A stretch of DNA of 64,000 nt. It comes from Amycolatopsis sp. A133. GTDB taxonomy: Bacteria > Actinomycetota > Actinomycetes > Mycobacteriales > Pseudonocardiaceae. Location of the stretch: assembly GCF_031082405.1 (NCBI RefSeq), contig NZ_JAVHJU010000057.1, positions 372,001 to 436,000 of the forward strand, given 5' to 3'. Below are positions 8,922 to 19,060 of this stretch, piece after piece (position 1 is the first letter of the stretch; every line of letters begins with the position of its first letter). The notes under the pieces were generated by a model, which was not told the DNA's origin, ran no database searches, and saw nothing but the letters and a program-made list of their open reading frames with translations. The position numbers and the translations under genes are program-made.

Positions 8922-11900
8922 TGACCGCGGTCGACGCATTCCTGCCCCTGTCCACCGCACAGACCGACGTCTGGTACGACGAGCAGCTGTCCGGGGGTGG
9001 CCTCGCCTACGCGATGGCGGACTACCTGGACATCACCGGCCCGCTGGACGTCGACGTGCTCCGGGCGGCCCTGCGGGCGCTGGCCGACGAAGCCGAGTGC
9101 TTCCGGGCCCGGTTCGTCGAGGTCGAGGGCGAGCCGCGGCAGCTCATCGAGCCGCTGACCGAGCTTCCGATCCGGTACCCCGATCTGAGCGGGGAAGCCG
9201 ATCCGGAGGCCGCTGCGCTCGACTGGATGCACGAAGACATGCGGCACCCCTTCTCGCTTTCGGACTTCCCGCTCTTCCGCGGCGCCCTGATCAAGGTCGG
9301 CGAGCAGCGGCACTTCTGGTACCTCACCACGCACCACCTCATCGGCGACGGGGTCAGCGCGGCGATCTGCCACCGACGGCTCGGCGAGCTCTACAACGCG
9401 CTGCTGGCGGGGGAGGACCCGGGCGGCCGCGCGCTGCCGCCGTTCCGGCTGCTGCTGGACGCCGACCTCGCCTACCAGGACTCCCCGCACCGGCTGCGGG
9501 ACAAGGCGTTCTGGGGACGGCACTTCGACACCACGCCCGACCTGGTCAGCCTGTCCGGCAAGGAACCGGCGCCGGCCCGCGGTTTCCTGCGGCGCACCAT
9601 GAACCTGCCCCCGGAGACGGCGAAAGCGGTGCGCGAAGCGGCCGCGGCGGCGAAGGTGACGCTGCCGACGTTCTTCATCGCCGCGATGGCGGCCTACACG
9701 CAACGGCTTTCGGGCATCAAGGACCTGCTGCTGACCGTCCCGGTCGCGGCGCGCGCGGGCGTCCGCTCGCGGGCGACCCCGGGCATGGTGGCGAACTACC
9801 TGCCGCTGCGGATGCTCGTCGAGCCGCAGATGACGATCGCCGAGCTGCTGACCCAGGCCTCGGGCGAGCTCGCCGCGACGCTGAAGCACCAGCGCTACCA
9901 CGTGAACCAGATCCGCCGGGACATCGGCGTGCGCAGCGACGAGCGCCGCCCGTTCGGCGGCCCGTTCGTCAACGTGCTCCCGCCCGAGCCCGGCCTGCGG
10001 CTCGGCGACTGCCACACGCGCGTGATGAACCTGTCGACCGGGATCACCAACGACCTGTCGCTGACCGTGCTCGACGTGACCGAAGACATCATCGAAATCC
10101 ACCTGAACGGCAACCCCGACCTCTACGACGCCGACGGCGTCGCCACGCACCTGGAGCGGCTCGCCGGGTTCGTCGGCCGCCTCGCCGAGGCCGACTCGTC
10201 GGCGGTGCTCGGCGCGGTCGACGTCGTGTCGGCGGACGAGCTGGGTGAACTGCTGGCGGCCGGGATCGGGGCGACCGGGCCGGTGGGGGCCGACGTGGTG
10301 TCGCGGATCTGCGACATCGCGCAGGCATCGCCGGAGGCGGCCGCGGTGGCCGACGGCGGGGAGCAGGTTTCGTACGGGTCCCTCGCCGGCCGGGCGAGCG
10401 CCCTGTCGCGCCGGCTTCCGGCCCGCGGTGTGGTGGGCGTCCTGGCCGACCCCGGCGCCGGGTTCGTCTCGGCCGTGCTGGGCGTGCTGTGGTCGGGTTC
10501 GGCGTTCGTGCCGCTGGACGCGGGGATGCCGGTGGCCCGGCTGGCCGGGCTGCTGGTGGACTCGGGTGCCTCGCGCGTGGTCGTGGGCCCCGGCTACGAG
10601 GACCGGGCGGCCGAGGTGGTGGCCGCGGCCGGCGGTGCCGCCGGGATCGTCGTGCTGGACGCCGCCGAAGACGAGGAATGGGCCCCGGTTTCCCGGGGCG
10701 ACGCCGGTCTGGACCTCGGCTACGTGATCTTCACGTCGGGCTCGACCGGTCGCCCGAAGGGGGCGATGGTGCACCGCCGGGGGATGGTGAACCACCTGCT
10801 GGCGAAGGTGGAAGACCTCGACCTGGAGCCCGCGGACGTGGTGGTGCAGAACGCTCCGGTCACGTTCGACGTCTCGGTCTGGCAGATGCTGGCGCCGTTG
10901 CTGGTCGGCGCCCGGGTCCGGGTGGTGTCCCGGGCGATCGCGGCCGACCCGGACGCGTTGTTCGGGTTGATCCGGGCCGAGGGCGTTTCGGTGCTGGAGG
11001 TCGTGCCGTCGTTGCTGCGGGCGGCGCTGGACTCCTGGGACCTCGCCGGGCGGTCCGCCGATGTTTCGGGGCTGCGCTGGCTCGTGGTGACCGGGGAGGC
11101 GCTGCCGCCGGACCTGTGCGTGCGGTGGTTCGCGCGGTTCCCGGACGTGCCGCTGGTGAACGCCTACGGCCCGACGGAGTGTTCGGACGACGTGACGCAC
11201 GCGGTGATCCGGTCGGGCGCCGAGGTGGTGCCGATCGGCCACGCGGTGCGGAATTCCCGGTTGTACGTGCTCGGCGACGAGCTGCGGCCGGTGCCCGCGG
11301 GGGCGATCGGTGAACTGTTCGTCGGTGGTCTGGTCGTCGGCCGTGGTTACGTGGGCGATCCGGCGCGGACGGCGGCGGTGTTCGTCGCGGATCCGTTCGG
11401 TGGAGCCGGAAAGCGGATGTACCGCACCGGCGACCGGGTCCGGATGCGCCCGGACGGTCAGCTGGAGTTCGTGGAGCGCCGCGACTTCCAGGTGAAGATC
11501 CGCGGGCACCGCATCGAGCTCGGCGAGATCGAGAGCGTCCTGCGGTCCGTGCCCGGTGTCCTGGACGCCGTCGTGCGGGTGCTCACCGACGCCGACGGCG
11601 GCAAGCGCCTCGCCGGCTACCTGATCGGCGTCGAAGGTGAAGGCCCGATCGACGCCGGTGACGTGCGCAGCACCGCCCAGCAGCTGCTGCCGGACTACAT
11701 GGTCCCCTCGGCACTGGTCGTGCTCGACGAGCTGCCGCTCACCGAACACGGCAAGGTCGACCGCGCCGCGCTGCCCGCCCCGGACTTCCGGGCCGAGGTC
11801 GTCGGGCGCCGCCCCCGCAACACCGTCGAGACGGTCGTCTGCGACATCCTCGCCGAAGTGCTGTCCGTGCCGCGGGTGTACATCGACGACAACTTCTTCG

Positions 11901-14900
11901 CCCTCGGCGGCGACAGCATCAGCGCGATCCAGGTGGCGGGCCGGGCCCGGACGGCCGGTATCGAGCTCACCCCGCGCGACATCCTGGAGCGGCGGACGCC
12001 GGCCGCCATCGCCGAGCAGGTCGGCCTCCGCGAGCCGGGCGCCGACGTCGAAGCGGCCGCCGTCGCGGCCGGACCGCTGGTCGAACTGACCGAAGCCGAA
12101 CTGCGGGAGCTGGCACCGGAGGGCGGCCGCATCGAGGACGCCCTGCCGCTGTCGGCGCTGCAGCAGGGCCTGCTGTTCCACTCCGAGTTCGACCCGGACG
12201 GCGTCGACGTCTACACCGTCCAGGCGACCGCGGACCTCGCCGGCGCGCTGGACGTCAACGCGCTGCGCGACGCGTGTGCCGCACTCCTGCGCCGCTACGC
12301 GACCCTGCGCGCCTACTTCCGGCACCGCCGGGGCGGCGAAGCCGTGCAGCTGATCGCCGCCGAGGTCGGCCTGCCCTGGACCGAGCTCGACCTGTCCACG
12401 CTGCCGGCGGCCGAGCGCGAGGAGCGGCTGGGCCGGCTGGCGGCCGAGGACCGGGAGCGCCGGTTCGACCTCGCGCACCCGCCGCTGGTCCGGTTCACGC
12501 TGATCAAGGTCGCCCCCGGGCGCCACCGCTTCCTCTGGACCGCCCACCACATCGCCACCGACGGCTGGTCGGTGCCGATCCTCATCCGCGAGCTGGCCAC
12601 GTTGTACACCGAAGGCCCCGCGGCGGCGCTGCCGGAGGTGACCCCGTTCCGGAACTACCTCGCCTGGCTCGGCCGCCAGGACGAGCAGGAAGCCCGGCAG
12701 GCGTGGCGCGAGGTCCTCGACGGGCTCGCCGAGCCCACGAAGGTGGCGCCGGAGATCGACGGCCACCTGAAGGCGGTGCCGGAATCGGCCGAGGTGGTGC
12801 TGTCCCGGGACGAGACCGCCGAACTGGTGGCGTGGGCCCGGCGGCACGAGCTGACCTTGAACACCGTCGTGCAGGCCTGCTGGGCGATCATGGTCGGCAG
12901 GCTCACGGGACGGCGGGACGTCGTGTTCGGGTCGGTCACCTCCGGGCGCCCGGCGGAGCTGCCGGGCGTGGAGACGATGGTCGGCATGTTCATCAACACG
13001 GTGCCGGTGCGGGCCGACCTCGACCCGGCGAGCACCCTCGGCGAACTCCTGGTCTCCCTGCGCGATCAGCAGGCCAGGATGTCGGCCTACCAGCACGTCG
13101 GGCTCGCCGAGGTGCAGAACGACGTGCCCGGCCTCGCCGGCACGGGCGAGCTGTTCGACACCGCGATCGTGTTCGAGAACGTGCCCGCGGACGACCAGGG
13201 GACCGAGGTGGTCCTGGGCGGCGACGTGCGCGTGCTCGACGCCGTCACGGAGGACTCCCGCCACTACCCGCTGAGCCTGGTGGTGAACCCGGGCAGCGAA
13301 CTGGCCTTCCGCTTCGACTACGCACCCGAGGCGTTCGACGCCGGCCGCATCGGCCTGCTCACCGGCGTGTTCCGGCACCTGCTCGACACCGCCGTCGCCG
13401 ATCCGTCGGTGGTCCTGGGCGGGATCGACGTCGTGCCGGCGAGCGAGCTGGAGCGCGGTGCCGGTACCACCGGCGTGGTGGGCGCCGATGTTGTGGCCCG
13501 GGTGTGCGGCTTCGCGTTGGCGACGCCGGAAGCGGCGGCGGTGGCCGACGGCGGCGCGTGGGTTTCGTACGGGTCTCTGGCCGGTCGCGCGAGTGCGTTG
13601 TCGCGGCGGCTGGGTGGTGGCGTGGTCGGGATCCTGGCCGACCCCGGCGTCGGGTTCGTGTCGGCCGTGCTGGGCGTGCTGTGGTCCGGGTCGGCCTACC
13701 TGCCCTTGGACCCGACGTTGCCGGTGACCCGCTTGGCCGGGCTGCTGGTGGACTCGGGCGCGGGTTCGGTGGTGATCGGCGCGGGCTTCGCGGACTTGGC
13801 GGCCGAGGTGGTGGCCGCGGCCGGTGGCGGCGTCGAGGTCGTCGTCCTGGACGACGCCGAGGACCGGGAGTGGGCGCCGGTTTCCCGTGGTGATGCGGGT
13901 CTGGACCTGGGTTACGTGATTTTCACGTCCGGTTCGACGGGCCGTCCGAAGGGGGCGATGGTGCACCGCCGCGGGATGGTCAACCACCTGCTGGCGAAGG
14001 TCGAGGACCTGGGCTTGGAGCCGTCGGATGTGGTGGTGCAGAACGCCCCGGTCACCTTCGACGTCTCGGTGTGGCAGATGCTGGCGCCGTTGCTGGTCGG
14101 CGGCCGGGTCCGCGTGGTCTCGCGGGTGGTGGCCGCCGATCCGGACGCGCTGTTCGGGTTGATCCGGGCCGAGGGCGTTTCGGTGCTGGAGGTCGTGCCG
14201 TCGTTGCTGCGGGCGACGCTGGATTCCTGGGACCTGGCCGAGCAGGCGGACGTCGACGTCACGGGGCTGCGCTGGCTGGTGGTGACCGGGGAGGCGCTGC
14301 CGGCGGACCTGTGCGTGCGGTGGTTCGAGCGCTTCCCCGGCGTGCCGCTGGTGAACGCCTACGGCCCGACGGAGTGTTCGGACGACGTGACGCACGCGGT
14401 CATCCGGTCGGCGGCCGAGGTGCCGGGCGGCCGGGTCCCGATCGGCCGCGCGGTGCGCAATTCCCGCTTGTACGTGCTGAGCGACGAGCTGCGTCCGGTG
14501 CCGGCCGGCACGGTGGGCGAGCTGTTCGTCGGCGGCCTGGTGGTGGGCCGGGGTTACGTCGGTGATCCCGCCCGCACGGCGGCGGTGTTCGTCGCGGATC
14601 CCTTCGGTGGTCCGGGTATGCGGATGTACCGCACCGGCGACCGGGTCCGGGTGCGCCCGGACGGTCAGCTGGAGTTCGTGGAGCGCCGCGACTTCCAGGT
14701 GAAGATCCGCGGGCACCGCATCGAGCTCGGCGAAATCGAAGCCTGCCTCGCCGCGCACGCGGGTGTCGGGGAAGCGGTCGTCACGGTCCACGGCACGGGC
14801 AACGACCGGCGGCTCGTCGCGTACGTCTCCGGTGCCGTCACCGCCGAGGAGCTGCGCGAGCACGTGACCGCGCAGCTGCCGGCGTACATGGTCCCGGGTG

Positions 14901-17900
14901 CCTACCTCGTCCTCGACCGCTTCCCGCTCACCGCGCACGGCAAGATCGACCGCAAGGCGCTGCCCGCCCCGGAACAGCACACCGGCGCCGGCGTCCGCGG
15001 CCCGCGCACCCCGGTCGAGGCCGCGCTGTGCGAGATCTGGGCCGACGTGCTCGGCGTGCCGGAGGTCGGCATCGACGACGACTTCTTCGTCATCGGCGGC
15101 CATTCCCTGCTGGCGAACTCCGTCGTGAGCCGGGTCCGGTCCGCGTTGGCCGCCGAGCTGTCGATCCGCGACCTCTTCGAAGCGCGGACCGTCAGCAGGC
15201 TCGCCGGCCGGCTCGTCTCCGCGGGCCAGGCGGGTGCCGGCTTCCGGAAGCTCGAGCGGCCGGAGCGCATTCCGCTGTCCCACGCCCAGACCCGGATGTG
15301 GTTCCTGAACCGGCTCGAAAGCGCCGGGTACAACATCCCCCTGGCCGTCCGGCTCGGCGGGGAGCTCGATCCGGCGGCGCTGGCGGCCGCGCTCGGCGAC
15401 GTCGTCGAGCGGCACGAGATCCTGCGCACGGTCTTCCCCGACGTCGACGGGGTGCCGTTCCAGCGGGTGCTCCCGCACGCTCCGGGCGAGCCGCTCGCGA
15501 CGGCGACGGTCGCCGAGGCCGAGCTGACCGCGACGCTGGAGGCCGCGGCGAGCCGCGCCTTCGACCTCGCCGCCGACCGTCCGCTGCGTGCGGCCCTGTA
15601 CCGCGTCGAGGACACGGCCGAGCACGTGCTGCTGCTGGTCCTGCACCACATCGCCGGCGACGGCTGGTCCGTGGACGTGCTGGCCCGCGACCTGGCCACC
15701 GCCTACGACGCGAGGGTGCGGGGAGCCGCGCCCGGCTGGGCGGAACTGCCCGCCCAGTACGCCGATTACGCGGTCTGGCAGCGTGAGCTGCTCGACGACC
15801 GGCAGGCCGCAGGCAGCACGGCCGACCGGCAGTGGCAGTACTGGCGCGACGCGCTCGACGGCGTGCCCGACGAGCTGCTGCTGCCCGCGGACCTGCCGCG
15901 CCGGGCCGCCACCGCCTTCCGCGGCGGCTCGGTCGGCTTCGAGGTGCCGCCGGCCGTTCACCAAGCACTGACCGCGGTGGCCCGCCGGTCCGGGGCCAGC
16001 GTCTTCATGGTGGTGCAGGCGGCGGTGGCCGCGCTGCTGACCAAGCACGGCGCCGGCACGGACATCCCGCTGGGCAGCCTCGTCGCGGGCCGGTCGGAGG
16101 AGGTCACGAACGACCTCGTCGGGTTCTTCGTGAACACCCTGGTCCTGCGCACCGACACCGGCCGCAACCCGACGTTCGCCGAGCTCGTCGCCCGGGTGCG
16201 CGACACGGACCTCGAGGCGTACGCGCACCAGGACCTGCCCTTCGAGCTGCTGCTCGAGATGGCCCGGCCCGCGCGGTCGCTGTCGCGGCAGCCGCTGTTC
16301 CAGGTGATGTTGTCGTTCTACGAGGTCCCGGATCCGCGGTTCGAGATCGGCGGCCTGCAGGTGCGGCCGGAGGTGTTGCCCGCGACCGGCGCGAAGTTCA
16401 AGTTCGACCTGACGTTCCAGCTCGGCGAGCGCCCCGGCGAGGCCGGGATGGAGGGCAGCATCGAGTACTGCGCCGACCTGTTCACCCCGGAGACGGCGGG
16501 CCTGCTGGCCGAGCGGCTGAACCGGCTGCTGTCCGCGGTCGCGGCCGACCCGGACCGCCCGCTGAGCCGGATCGAGCTGTCGGCCCCGGCCGAGCAGGGT
16601 GTGTCCGGCCCGGCGGACGCTGGGGTTCCGGCGGAGCTGCCGGCGCTGCGGGGCAGCCGCGGACCGGCGCTGGTCTGGCAAGGCGGTCACCTCAGCCACG
16701 CCCAGCTGCGCCGCCGCGTGACCGAAGCGGCCCGCGAGCTGGTTGCCGGCGGGGCGGGCCCGGAGCGGACGGTGTCGATCGGGACGGCTTCGGCGGTGGA
16801 CCGGGTGGTCCACGTCCTCGCCGCTTTGCAGGCCGGAGCCGCGTACCGCTTGGTTGACCCACAGTCCGGTGTGACGATCGAGGACGGTCGCTCGGCCGGC
16901 CTGGCGGCCTCCGGGGCCGAGGCCGGTCGTTCGGAGGGCGAGCCGGTGGTTTCCCGGCGCGAGGCCGGTCGCCCGGGCGGTGAGCCGGTGACTTCCGGGC
17001 GAGCCCCCAGCCACCCCGGCACTGCGCCGGTAGCCCCCGGAAACGCCGCTGCCCACCTGCCGGACGGCACGATCCTCTCCCGCCGCGCGCTGGCGGAGTC
17101 GGTCGCCGCACTGCGGGAGTCGATTCCGGCCGGGCGGCGGGTCGTCGTCCCCGCTCGGCCCGATGCCGTTCCCGCCGTGCTCGCGGCGCTGGCCGGCGGT
17201 GGTTCCGTCCACCTCGTCGAGGCCGAGACCGGGGATGCCGCCGCGCTCGCGGAACTGCTCGAAGGCGAACTGCCCGCGGTGCTCGTCGCCACGCGGGACA
17301 TGGTCGTCGCGCTGGCGGCCCGGCACGAGCACGCCCTCGCCGGGCTCCGGCTGATCGTCACCGGTGCGCCGCTCGCCGCTCCGCTCACGGACCGGCTCTA
17401 CCGCGCCGGAGCGGAGGTGCACACGCACTACGGCAGCCTGCTCGGCCGGACGGAGCCCGGCGGGGCGGCCCAGCTGCCCGGCCCGGCTCGCGCGATGAGC
17501 GCGTACGTGCTCGACGAGACGCTCCAGCCGGTCCCGCCGGGGGCGCACGGCGAGCTCTGGTTCGCCGGCCCCGCGCTCGCCCGCGGTTACGCGGGGGAGC
17601 CCGGCCGCACCGCGGCCCGGTTCGTCGCGGACCCCTTCCGGCCGGGGTCGCGGATGTACCCCACCGGCGACCTGGTCCGCCGCCGGCTCGACGGCGGCCT
17701 GGAACTGGTGGCCGGAACCGTGCGGGCGCGCGGGTTCGCCGTCCGGCCGGTCGAGGTCGAGACCGCCCTGCTGCGGGGTGCCGGGGTCGCGGCGGCGGAA
17801 GTCGTGGTCCGCGACGACCGGATCGTCGCCTACGTCGTCGCCCGCGGGGACGTACCGGACCTGCGCGAGCACCTGGCGCGGGAGCTGCCGGACTTCGCGG

Positions 17901-19060
17901 TGCCGTCGGCGATCGTCGAGCTCGACGCCGTGCCCCTCACCGCGGCGGGCGAGCTCGACCACGCGAAGCTGCCCGCCCCGAAGGCGAAAACTCGCGCGGA
18001 AGGGCAGACGCCGGCCGAAGAGGTCCTGCGGCTGGCGTTCGCCGAGACGCTCGGCCTGGCCACGGTCGACGTGGACGCGGACTTCTTCGCCTCGGGCGGC
18101 AACAGCCTGCTCTCGGTGCGGCTGGTCGCGCTGGCCCGCAACGCGGGTCTGCGGTTCACCGTGGCGGACGTCATGACGCACGGGACCGTCGAGCGCCTGG
18201 CCGCGCTGGCCGGCGTGGGTGACGGTGACGGCGGCGACGGCGGCGACGTGCTCGACCCGTTCGCGCCGGTGCTGCCGATCCGGCCGACCGGCGACCGCGA
18301 ACCGCTGTTCTGCGTGCACGCGGGACTCGGGCTGAGCCTGCCGTACCTGGGGCTCGTCCAGCACCTCGACCCGGGCCGCCCGATGTACGGGCTGCAGTCG
18401 CCCAACATCGGCGGGGACGGCGAGCTGCCGGTCAGCGTCGAGGACGTCGCCGAGGAGTACGCCGCCCGGATCCGCGCGATCCAGCCCTCGGGCCCGTACC
18501 ACCTGCTCGGCTGGTCGTTCGGCGGGCTGCTGGCCCACGAGATCGCCGTGCAGCTGCAGGAAGCGGGGGAGCGGGTCGAGACCCTGTGCGTGCTGGACAG
18601 CTTCCCGGTCGAGGCGGCGGGCCAGGCCCCGCCGACCCGCCGCGAGCTGCTCGTCAGTTTCCTGGAGCACCTCGGCCACGACGCCGGCGAGTTCGCCGGT
18701 GCGGACCTGTCCGCGGCGGACGTCATCGACGTCCTGCGCCACGGCGGGTCACGCCTCGCCGGGATCGGGGAGGAGCGCATGTCCCGCGTGCTCGACGTGA
18801 TGAGCAACAACGGCGAACTCGCGGTCCGGTTCGAACCCACCCGGTTCTCGGGACGGCTGCTGCTGTTCCTGGCGGCCGACGGCCTCACCGAGGACGACCT
18901 CGCCGAGCGGCCCGCGCGGTGGGCGCCGCACGTCGACGGGGCGATCGAAACACACCGCATCGACTGCGGGCACGAATTCATGATGCACGCGCAAGCCCAG
19001 GCCGAAATCGGCCGGATCGTCGCCGCCGAACTGGACGGCTCTTCCAAGGAGGACGAATGA
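8921..19060 (+). CDS. Trimodular NRPS: C-A-PCP-C-A-PCP-C-A*-PCP-TE
   Basis: A 3379-aa assembly-line enzyme. Approximate residues: C1 6-430 (HHLIGDG near 137, so module 1 accepts an acyl starter); A1 463-945 (TSGSTGRPKG near 604); PCP1 GGDSIS near 997; C2 1074-1500 (HHIATDG); A2 1523-2010; PCP2 GGHSLL near 2060; C3 2117-2545 (HHIAGDG); A* 2573-3014; PCP3 GGNSLLS near 3060; TE 3113-3376 with GWSFGG. Aligned to GrsA PheA, A1 and A2 both give D-V-W-E-V-T-A-D-D-K. Acidic residues at 278, 330 and 331 suit a basic side chain, so Dap is inferred from the flanking SbnA/SbnB genes. A* lacks TSGSTG and the A10 lysine (AGELDHAKLP), so it should be inactive. The start is fixed by TGATG overlap. Confidence 0.95.
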   Translation: MTAVDAFLPLSTAQTDVWYDEQLSGGGLAYAMADYLDITGPLDVDVLRAALRALADEAECFRARFVEVEGEPRQLIEPLTELPIRYPDLSGEADPEAAALDWMHEDMRHPFSLSDFPLFRGALIKVGEQRHFWYLTTHHLIGDGVSAAICHRRLGELYNALLAGEDPGGRALPPFRLLLDADLAYQDSPHRLRDKAFWGRHFDTTPDLVSLSGKEPAPARGFLRRTMNLPPETAKAVREAAAAAKVTLPTFFIAAMAAYTQRLSGIKDLLLTVPVAARAGVRSRATPGMVANYLPLRMLVEPQMTIAELLTQASGELAATLKHQRYHVNQIRRDIGVRSDERRPFGGPFVNVLPPEPGLRLGDCHTRVMNLSTGITNDLSLTVLDVTEDIIEIHLNGNPDLYDADGVATHLERLAGFVGRLAEADSSAVLGAVDVVSADELGELLAAGIGATGPVGADVVSRICDIAQASPEAAAVADGGEQVSYGSLAGRASALSRRLPARGVVGVLADPGAGFVSAVLGVLWSGSAFVPLDAGMPVARLAGLLVDSGASRVVVGPGYEDRAAEVVAAAGGAAGIVVLDAAEDEEWAPVSRGDAGLDLGYVIFTSGSTGRPKGAMVHRRGMVNHLLAKVEDLDLEPADVVVQNAPVTFDVSVWQMLAPLLVGARVRVVSRAIAADPDALFGLIRAEGVSVLEVVPSLLRAALDSWDLAGRSADVSGLRWLVVTGEALPPDLCVRWFARFPDVPLVNAYGPTECSDDVTHAVIRSGAEVVPIGHAVRNSRLYVLGDELRPVPAGAIGELFVGGLVVGRGYVGDPARTAAVFVADPFGGAGKRMYRTGDRVRMRPDGQLEFVERRDFQVKIRGHRIELGEIESVLRSVPGVLDAVVRVLTDADGGKRLAGYLIGVEGEGPIDAGDVRSTAQQLLPDYMVPSALVVLDELPLTEHGKVDRAALPAPDFRAEVVGRRPRNTVETVVCDILAEVLSVPRVYIDDNFFALGGDSISAIQVAGRARTAGIELTPRDILERRTPAAIAEQVGLREPGADVEAAAVAAGPLVELTEAELRELAPEGGRIEDALPLSALQQGLLFHSEFDPDGVDVYTVQATADLAGALDVNALRDACAALLRRYATLRAYFRHRRGGEAVQLIAAEVGLPWTELDLSTLPAAEREERLGRLAAEDRERRFDLAHPPLVRFTLIKVAPGRHRFLWTAHHIATDGWSVPILIRELATLYTEGPAAALPEVTPFRNYLAWLGRQDEQEARQAWREVLDGLAEPTKVAPEIDGHLKAVPESAEVVLSRDETAELVAWARRHELTLNTVVQACWAIMVGRLTGRRDVVFGSVTSGRPAELPGVETMVGMFINTVPVRADLDPASTLGELLVSLRDQQARMSAYQHVGLAEVQNDVPGLAGTGELFDTAIVFENVPADDQGTEVVLGGDVRVLDAVTEDSRHYPLSLVVNPGSELAFRFDYAPEAFDAGRIGLLTGVFRHLLDTAVADPSVVLGGIDVVPASELERGAGTTGVVGADVVARVCGFALATPEAAAVADGGAWVSYGSLAGRASALSRRLGGGVVGILADPGVGFVSAVLGVLWSGSAYLPLDPTLPVTRLAGLLVDSGAGSVVIGAGFADLAAEVVAAAGGGVEVVVLDDAEDREWAPVSRGDAGLDLGYVIFTSGSTGRPKGAMVHRRGMVNHLLAKVEDLGLEPSDVVVQNAPVTFDVSVWQMLAPLLVGGRVRVVSRVVAADPDALFGLIRAEGVSVLEVVPSLLRATLDSWDLAEQADVDVTGLRWLVVTGEALPADLCVRWFERFPGVPLVNAYGPTECSDDVTHAVIRSAAEVPGGRVPIGRAVRNSRLYVLSDELRPVPAGTVGELFVGGLVVGRGYVGDPARTAAVFVADPFGGPGMRMYRTGDRVRVRPDGQLEFVERRDFQVKIRGHRIELGEIEACLAAHAGVGEAVVTVHGTGNDRRLVAYVSGAVTAEELREHVTAQLPAYMVPGAYLVLDRFPLTAHGKIDRKALPAPEQHTGAGVRGPRTPVEAALCEIWADVLGVPEVGIDDDFFVIGGHSLLANSVVSRVRSALAAELSIRDLFEARTVSRLAGRLVSAGQAGAGFRKLERPERIPLSHAQTRMWFLNRLESAGYNIPLAVRLGGELDPAALAAALGDVVERHEILRTVFPDVDGVPFQRVLPHAPGEPLATATVAEAELTATLEAAASRAFDLAADRPLRAALYRVEDTAEHVLLLVLHHIAGDGWSVDVLARDLATAYDARVRGAAPGWAELPAQYADYAVWQRELLDDRQAAGSTADRQWQYWRDALDGVPDELLLPADLPRRAATAFRGGSVGFEVPPAVHQALTAVARRSGASVFMVVQAAVAALLTKHGAGTDIPLGSLVAGRSEEVTNDLVGFFVNTLVLRTDTGRNPTFAELVARVRDTDLEAYAHQDLPFELLLEMARPARSLSRQPLFQVMLSFYEVPDPRFEIGGLQVRPEVLPATGAKFKFDLTFQLGERPGEAGMEGSIEYCADLFTPETAGLLAERLNRLLSAVAADPDRPLSRIELSAPAEQGVSGPADAGVPAELPALRGSRGPALVWQGGHLSHAQLRRRVTEAARELVAGGAGPERTVSIGTASAVDRVVHVLAALQAGAAYRLVDPQSGVTIEDGRSAGLAASGAEAGRSEGEPVVSRREAGRPGGEPVTSGRAPSHPGTAPVAPGNAAAHLPDGTILSRRALAESVAALRESIPAGRRVVVPARPDAVPAVLAALAGGGSVHLVEAETGDAAALAELLEGELPAVLVATRDMVVALAARHEHALAGLRLIVTGAPLAAPLTDRLYRAGAEVHTHYGSLLGRTEPGGAAQLPGPARAMSAYVLDETLQPVPPGAHGELWFAGPALARGYAGEPGRTAARFVADPFRPGSRMYPTGDLVRRRLDGGLELVAGTVRARGFAVRPVEVETALLRGAGVAAAEVVVRDDRIVAYVVARGDVPDLREHLARELPDFAVPSAIVELDAVPLTAAGELDHAKLPAPKAKTRAEGQTPAEEVLRLAFAETLGLATVDVDADFFASGGNSLLSVRLVALARNAGLRFTVADVMTHGTVERLAALAGVGDGDGGDGGDVLDPFAPVLPIRPTGDREPLFCVHAGLGLSLPYLGLVQHLDPGRPMYGLQSPNIGGDGELPVSVEDVAEEYAARIRAIQPSGPYHLLGWSFGGLLAHEIAVQLQEAGERVETLCVLDSFPVEAAGQAPPTRRELLVSFLEHLGHDAGEFAGADLSAADVIDVLRHGGSRLAGIGEERMSRVLDVMSNNGELAVRFEPTRFSGRLLLFLAADGLTEDDLAERPARWAPHVDGAIETHRIDCGHEFMMHAQAQAEIGRIVAAELDGSSKEDE
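10290..11540 (+). repeat. A-domain duplication, copy 1
   Basis: The A1 domain of the NRPS is nearly identical, at protein and largely at DNA level, to A2 about 3.2 kb downstream. Long shared stretches include the A3 region, the specificity pocket and the A7-A8 region ending at GHRIELGEIE. The C and PCP domains on either side are not similarly alike, so the similarity is confined to the A domain core. This implies a recent copy or gene conversion. Confidence 0.8.
13480..14745 (+). repeat. A-domain duplication, copy 2
   Basis: Second copy of the near-identical adenylation core. All ten specificity positions match copy 1. Differences are mostly silent, plus a short insertion before GLRWLVVTGEAL and a few extra residues around AAEVPGGRVPIG. 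The similarity stops abruptly after GHRIELGEIE, where the sub-domain leading to the PCP diverges. Confidence 0.8.
16919..17044 (+). repeat. 42-bp tandem repeat in the degenerate A* domain
   Basis: Three 14-residue units follow each other in frame: EAGRSEGEPVVSRR, EAGRPGGEPVTSGR and the more diverged APSHPGTAPVAPGN. They sit where an intact A domain would carry the segment leading into motif A3, which is missing here. The insertion is in frame and the reading frame stays open to the TE domain. Confidence 0.75.

Noticed and set aside
8891..18742. A 3283-codon open frame on the minus strand opposite the first NRPS gene
   Set aside because: It mirrors the coding strand's extreme third-position GC bias, is Arg/Asp/Gly/His/Gln-rich with no domains, and the plus strand has complete NRPS motifs.
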